Source: Saccoglossus kowalevskii (taxonomy: Eukaryota > Hemichordata > Enteropneusta > Harrimaniidae). From it: a stretch of 10,398 nt of DNA. Of the stretch, positions 7,801 to 10,398 are shown in pieces (within the stretch, counting starts at the first letter, position 1; every line of letters begins with the position of its first letter). Location of the stretch: the NCBI RefSeq assembly GCF_000003605.2, contig NW_003145789.1, forward strand, positions 1 to 10,398, read 5' to 3'. The position numbers were made by a program, and so were the translations under genes. A model generated the notes under the pieces. The model made no database searches. It saw nothing but the letters and a program-made list of their open reading frames with translations, and was not told the origin of the DNA.

Positions 7801-10193
7801 ACAACATCCAACATTTTGAGAATGTTTACAGAAATTTTCCATAAAACATTATTATGTATATTTAATAAAATGATTTTAAGGAAGAAATATAAAATATAGT
7901 TTTGAACACATTCAACATGAGTGTTGTCATATAGGTGATTTTCTGTTAAACTACGAGGTCTCGCAAGTTGCGTGAAAATTGTGAGCTGAACATCTGCCGC
8001 AAAAAAGGAATGATTTGTTTGAACTTGAATTTTGTAGCTCTCATCAAAACTCCGAACTTTGACAGGGGGAATATTGCCTTTGAACACCCTTTCTTCATCG
8101 AAACTGATCATCATCAAATGTGTACAGCACATTAATAAGCATGGAAATATCTCCAAAATACTTTTTGCGTTTGTTGAATCCCACGCGATGTTTGTCGCCA
8201 CTATGACGCTATGACCTTTGTTTGTCCTGTTTTTACATTTGATTTCATGCATAACGCAGAATCTCGCAGAGAACAGAAAATGGTCTATTTCAATGTAACC
8301 TAAATTAACAAGATAAGACAATACATCTGAGAAGTGTAAATATACAAAAACAAACCTGTATAGTTTTGCCGTTCATCGCAGTCACAACATCACCTGGCCT
8401 TGTCGCTTCGCCATTCACCATGTTCTCACAAAGAGGAACTAAAGTAACAACATTTATCGGAAGCTGTAGTGTGGCTATGGCAGCCATGGATGCTGTTACT
8501 ACAGCGGCACCTCCCATATCACCTCTCATTAGGTCCATCTGTGCTGAAGGCTTAATCGAAATGCCACCACTACAATCAATATAAAGATATATCTAGAAGT
8601 GAGTAATGAAATTATCTAATAATATTTTTACTTATCAAGTAATTTTTTTTTCTTTAGTTATTTAGTGTAGTACTTTCATCGTAATCTAAATTCTGATTTT
8701 TTTTTTTAAATATTGTCCTGTAATTAAACATTTGCAGGTACAGAATCCTTAGACCAATTAACAACACATTCTTATGTACCATTCAAATTTCACTCAAATG
8801 TGACTCATTTACCAACTATTCTCACTTACCAGTCAAATGTTACTCCTTTACCAAATATTATCACTTACCAGTCAAATGTGACTTCCTTGCCAACTATTTT
8901 CACTTGCCAGTCAAATGTTACTCCCTTGCCAACTATTTTCACTTGCCAGTCAAATTTGACTCACTTGTAACTACTCTCACTTACCAGTCAAATGTCACAA
9001 ATGTTACCAAATATTATCACTTACCAGTCAAATGTTACTCCCTTGCTAACTATTTTCACTTACCAGTCAAATGTGACTCCCTTACCAGTCAAATGTTACT
9101 CCCTTACCAACTATTGTCACTTACCAGTCAAATGTCACTCCTTTACCAAATATTATCACTCACCAGTCAAATGTTACCCCTTGCCAACTATTTTCACTTG
9201 CCAGTCAAATGTCACTCCTTTACCAAATATTATCACTTACCATTCAAATGTTACTCCCTTGCCAACTATTTTCACTTGCCAGTCAAATGTGACTCCCCTA
9301 CCAGTCAAATGTTACTCCCTTACCAACTATTGTCACTCACCAGTCAAATGTTACCCCTTGCCAACTATTTTCACTTGCCAGTCAAATGTTACTCCCTTAC
9401 CAACTAATTTCACTAACCAGTCAAATGTGACTCCCTTACAACTACTCTCACTTACCAGTCAAATGTCACTCCTTTACCAAATATTCTTCCTTACCAGTCA
9501 AATGTGACTCCTCTACAACTAATCTCACTTACCAGGTAAATATGACTCCTTTACCAACTAATCTCACTTACCAGTCAAATGTGACTCCTTTACCAACTAA
9601 TCTCACTTACCAGTCAAATGTGACTCTTTTACCAACTAATCTCACTTACCAGTCAAATATGACTCCTTTACCAACTAATCTCACTTACCAGTCAAATGTG
9701 ACTCCCTTACAACTACTCTCACTTACCAGTCAAATGTCACTCCTTTACCAAATATTCTTCCTTACCAGACAAATGTGACTCCTCTACAACTAATCTCACT
9801 TACCAGGTAAATATGACTCCTTTACCAACTAATCTCACTTACCAGTCAAATGTGACTCCTTTACCAACTAATCTCACTTACCAGTCAAATGTGACTCTTT
9901 TACCAACTAATCTCACTTACCAGTCAAATGTGACTCTTTTACCAACTATTCTCACTTACCAGTCAAATACGACTCCCTTACCAACTATTTTAACTTGCCA
10001 GTCAAATTCGACTCCCTTACCAATTATTTTCACTTACCAGTCAAATGTGACTCCTTTACCAACCAATACTAGTGGTTTGCTATCATGCACTCCTCCCATG
10101 TATTTCATCTCCAGAAACACGGGTGGTTGGGAGGACCCCTTAGATACACTTAAAAAAGCATTCATTTTTTGGTTTTCAATCCAGTCTTTAGTT
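1791..10193 (-). CDS. LAP3: Cytosol (leucyl) aminopeptidase, family M17, partial gene with seven 3' exons
   Basis: LAP3 removes N-terminal residues, preferably leucine, from peptides. It acts in the cytosol as a two-metal hexamer and takes part in peptide turnover. Seven exons on the - strand (10193-10038, 8569-8356, 7621-7516, 6575-6496, 5943-5831, 5137-5007, 1852-1791) have GT donors and AG acceptors. Their phases join without a break into 286 residues, about the last 55% of a protein that is usually near 519 residues. The active-site set is complete: K and D of VGKGVTFD, K of GGISIK, D of [10 protein letters not shown], and D, E and R of NTDAEGRL. The N-terminal domain exons are beyond the right edge. 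Two introns are swollen by minisatellites. One oddity is a predicted Cys where most homologues have Ser in TFDSGG. The gene converges on MED28. Confidence 0.95.
2485..3030. repeat. Internal duplication in the 42-bp array, 462-bp spacing
   Basis: A rare pair of adjacent units, gagcacatcttgacc followed by gaccacattctgacc, occurs at 2485 and again at 2947. The spacing is 462 bp, exactly 11 units. The second copy differs by one base (gtgtgac). This indicates that a block of units was copied within the array. Confidence 0.6.
3583..4128. repeat. Marker units at 252-bp spacing in the 42-bp array
   Basis: The variant unit with gagcctatcc and cttttaatgtgccac occurs at 3583, 3835 and 4087, each 252 bp (6 units) apart. 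A related copy is at 2653. The units between are not identical in order, so this is a loose higher-order pattern rather than a clean one. Confidence 0.45.
5007..5137 (-). CDS. LAP3: LAP3 exon (second from last)
   Basis: Acceptor ttctag and donor GTGAGT bound 131 bp. The first G completes an Arg codon and the last G starts the Gly of GMTG. It reads [15 protein letters not shown], then [10 protein letters not shown], then [13 protein letters not shown]. These match animal LAP3 ([38 protein letters not shown]). This is the C-terminal part of the catalytic domain. Confidence 0.95.
5138..5830 (-). other. LAP3: LAP3 intron, 693 bp
   Basis: Donor GTGAGT at 5830 and acceptor TTCTAG at 5138. The right part (5431-5720) holds a diverged two-copy dispersed repeat described separately. 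The stretch 5200-5340 is very AT-rich with recurring TTTTGTATTTT on the + strand. No gene is seen. Confidence 0.85.
5431..5720 (+). repeat. Diverged dispersed repeat, tandem pair of a module of about 130 bp
   Basis: Two related halves are visible. GGTCAgaAGTTaGCCAT at 5433 pairs with GGTCAccAGTTgGCCAT at 5567. The stretch of about 47 bp from 5498 pairs with that from 5620 (ends in gtcgaagtatgtat in the second copy), with roughly two-thirds of positions alike. The phrase tttgaagatattcggtcgaa followed by a GCAGACA tail resembles SINE-like repeats I recall from mollusc and other marine invertebrate genomes. That family link is from memory and unverified. Confidence 0.45.
5831..5943 (-). CDS. LAP3: LAP3 exon, substrate-site region
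   Basis: Acceptor tttttaag and donor GTGAGT bound 113 bp, phase 0 in and 2 out. It reads [20 protein letters not shown], then [17 protein letters not shown]. This matches human LAP3 ASIETGDRVWRMPLFEHYTR and [11 protein letters not shown]. The WRMPL and LADVNN blocks are typical of the M17 catalytic domain. Confidence 0.95.
5944..6495 (-). other. LAP3: LAP3 intron, 552 bp
   Basis: Donor GTGATT at 6495 and acceptor TTTAAG at 5944. AT-rich, with no gene. It includes a perfect octamer ATGCAAAT on the + strand at 6071-6078 beside a second TGCAAAT at 6064-6070, which may be chance. Confidence 0.85.
6496..6575 (-). CDS. LAP3: LAP3 exon, 80 bp
   Basis: Acceptor cttctag and donor AAG|GTGAT. The first two bases complete the Gly of ATLTG. 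It reads [20 protein letters not shown], then WMNLHK, matching human AMDVALGSGATGVFTNSSWLWNKL. It ends on a codon boundary, in phase with the next exon at 5943. Confidence 0.93.
6576..7515 (-). other. LAP3: LAP3 intron, 940 bp
   Basis: Donor GTAAGG at 7515 and acceptor TTCTAG at 6576. Open frames of 74-84 codons at 6954-7266 on both strands overlap each other and match no family I know. A possible decayed SINE lies at about 6840-7030. Nothing else is recognised. Confidence 0.85.
6840..7030 (-). repeat. Possible decayed tRNA-derived SINE
   Basis: On the - strand the block starts GGAGCCGGTCACTGG and about 40 nt later reads gatttaaatcctacc, which is near the RNA polymerase III B-box consensus GGTTCGANNCC. 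Downstream phrases such as ggttgaacac and ggtttgacccctacc look like partial repeats of it. The A box is poor and no target duplication is clear, so this is tentative. Confidence 0.2.
7516..7621 (-). CDS. LAP3: LAP3 exon with the NTDAEGRL active-site signature
   Basis: Acceptor ttgcag and donor ACAG|GTAAGG bound 106 bp. It reads [19 protein letters not shown], then [24 protein letters not shown] is the family M17 signature: its Asp and Glu bind the two metals and its Arg takes part in catalysis through a bicarbonate. Only the first G of the final Gly codon lies in this exon. Confidence 0.97.
7622..8355 (-). other. LAP3: LAP3 intron, 734 bp
   Basis: Donor GTTTGT at 8355 and acceptor TTGCAG at 7622. 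A 197-codon - strand open frame (7728-8321) lies wholly inside it. I recognise no protein family in it. Its right half overlaps a CpG-rich block described separately. Confidence 0.85.
7930..8285. other. CpG-rich intronic block, possible transposon fragment
   Basis: About 13 CpG dinucleotides fall in some 330 bp, for example gaggtctcgcaagttgcgtg and cacgcgatg. The flanking introns are nearly free of CpG. The block also stays open on the - strand. I see no terminal repeats or conserved domain. It could be a young insertion that has not yet lost its CpGs, or an unmethylated regulatory element. Confidence 0.3.
8356..8569 (-). CDS. LAP3: LAP3 exon with the metal-binding Lys and Asp
   Basis: Acceptor gattgtag and donor ACAG|GTTTGT bound 214 bp. 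It reads [20 protein letters not shown], then [17 protein letters not shown] and NGKTIQ. In human LAP3 the equivalents are GGISIKASANMDLMRADMGG and LNLPINIIGLAPLCENM. The Lys of ISIK is catalytic and the Asp of RGDMGG is a metal ligand. The single base before GGT is the last base of a codon split with the previous exon; joined to TG it gives TGT (Cys). Confidence 0.96.
8570..10037 (-). other. LAP3: LAP3 intron, 1468 bp, mostly the 39-bp exon-derived array
   Basis: Donor GTAAGTGA begins at 10037 and the acceptor AG is at 8571-8570. From 10037 down to about 8786 it is the 39-bp array. The remaining 8570-8785 is unique AT-rich sequence with two long T runs (about 8642-8650 and 8699-8706). Confidence 0.9.
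9421..9962. repeat. Tandem 271-bp duplication within the 39-bp array
   Basis: The block 9421-9691 (seven units) is repeated directly at 9692-9962 with only about five base differences. Markers include acaactactctcac, the unit with attcttccttaccag and the unit with accaggtaaatatgac. This is the youngest visible event in the array. An older similar pair, offset by 216 bp, involves the short units near 9063 and 9279. Confidence 0.85.
10031..10038 (-). promoter_or_regulatory. LAP3: Parent 5' splice donor of the amplified exon
   Basis: The exon ends ...GACTG and the intron starts GTAAGTGA, a strong match to U1 snRNA. Use of this first donor keeps LAP3 in frame with the exon at 8569. Reading past it meets TAA at once (GAC TGG TAA), so every downstream array donor would add a stop to the message. 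Confidence 0.85.
10038..10193 (-). CDS. LAP3: LAP3 exon with the VGKGVTFD active-site motif
   Basis: Acceptor atttcag and donor GTAAGT bound 156 bp. The first base completes a codon from the missing upstream exon. It reads [19 protein letters not shown], then [12 protein letters not shown], then [13 protein letters not shown]. Human LAP3 has SWIEEQAMGSFLSVAKG, PPVFLEIHYKG and PLVFVGKGITFD. The Lys of GKG and the Asp of TFD are metal ligands. The last 25 bp of this exon seeded the 39-bp minisatellite in the following intron. Confidence 0.95.
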
Positions 10194-10398
10194 CTGAAAT
10201 TAAACATATTGCAAAAAATTAGTGACTATAAAAAAAGAAACGAGAAAAAAAATGTCATTTTGTATTTTTCTCATAATTCCAATTATTTATTAGGTGTAGT
10301 GAGCATGTATGGAAATTAGACACAGGAGTAATTTTATTGTGACAATTAAGTTTCTGTAATGAGTAAACAGAAACAACATTACTGAGTTCATCTCCTAG
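10194..10398 (-). other. LAP3: LAP3 upstream intron (3' part)
   Basis: AT-rich sequence ending at acceptor AG (10195-10194), preceded on the - strand by gcaatatgtttaatttcag. No repeat or exon is seen. The earlier LAP3 exons lie beyond the window. Confidence 0.75.

Larger units (their letters stand above)
8786..10063 (-). repeat. 39-bp minisatellite built from the LAP3 exon end and splice donor, about 33 copies plus the parent
   Basis: On the LAP3 sense strand a unit reads TTGGTAAAGGAGTCACATTT then GACTG|GTAAGTGAGATTAG. The first 25 bp are the same as the last 25 bp of the exon at 10193-10038, and the last 14 bp match the first bases of its intron apart from small changes. The parent copy is therefore the exon-intron junction itself (about 10024-10062), and the array runs from it into the intron. 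Units are mostly 39 bp, with short units of about 27-34 bp near 9070-9110 and 9285-9325. About 27 copies keep a GT donor. About six have GC (GCAAGT). The + strand frames here, with unit [13 protein letters not shown], are antisense shadows. Confidence 0.95.

Noticed and set aside
7728-8321. 197-codon - strand frame as an independent gene
   Set aside because: It lies wholly inside a well-bounded LAP3 intron on the same strand, and its C-terminal half is low-complexity I/L/N sequence. No domain is recognised. I kept only its CpG-rich part as a possible inserted element.
8904-10319. Overlapping + strand open frames with 13-residue repeats (unit [13 protein letters not shown])
   Set aside because: They are the antisense reading of the 39-bp LAP3-derived array and, at the right end, of a LAP3 exon. 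39 is a multiple of 3, so a frame stays open by chance.

Overview
This is animal nuclear DNA: AT-rich, with large introns and canonical GT..AG splice sites. It is probably from a marine invertebrate. A mollusc or another lophotrochozoan is my guess from the style of the dispersed repeats; the phylum is not proven. There is no prokaryotic gene organisation. Most open frames are shadows of tandem repeats or chance frames in introns.

Two genes lie tail to tail. The last coding exon of MED28 (Mediator subunit 28) is on the + strand at 406-756. The 3' half of LAP3 (cytosolic leucyl aminopeptidase, peptidase family M17) fills the rest on the - strand. I could place seven LAP3 exons: 10193-10038, 8569-8356, 7621-7516, 6575-6496, 5943-5831, 5137-5007 and 1852-1791. 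They join in phase to give 286 complete residues ending at a TGA stop. All the metal and catalytic residues of the M17 C-terminal domain are present. The stop codons of the two genes are about 1 kb apart. From memory, LAP3 and MED28 are also neighbours on human chromosome 4p15, so this looks like old conserved linkage with a changed orientation.

Two LAP3 introns carry large minisatellites. The last intron (1853-5006) holds about 63 copies of a 42-bp unit (2043-4685). This unit leaves one + strand frame almost free of stops and places a two-tetrad G-quadruplex motif in many units on the LAP3 sense strand. The intron after exon 10193-10038 (8570-10037) holds about 33 copies of a 39-bp unit (8786-10037). 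That unit is a copy of the exon's own 3' end plus its splice donor. About 25 bp of it encodes the metal-binding motif VGKGVTFD, and 14 bp is the donor GTAAGTGA and the start of the intron. The intron is therefore an array of duplicated exon ends and decoy 5' splice sites. This is the most unusual object in the window.

The other introns hold a diverged two-copy dispersed repeat (about 5431-5720), a possible decayed SINE (about 6840-7030) and a CpG-rich foreign-looking segment (about 7930-8285). I see no tRNA, rRNA, CRISPR array or complete transposon.
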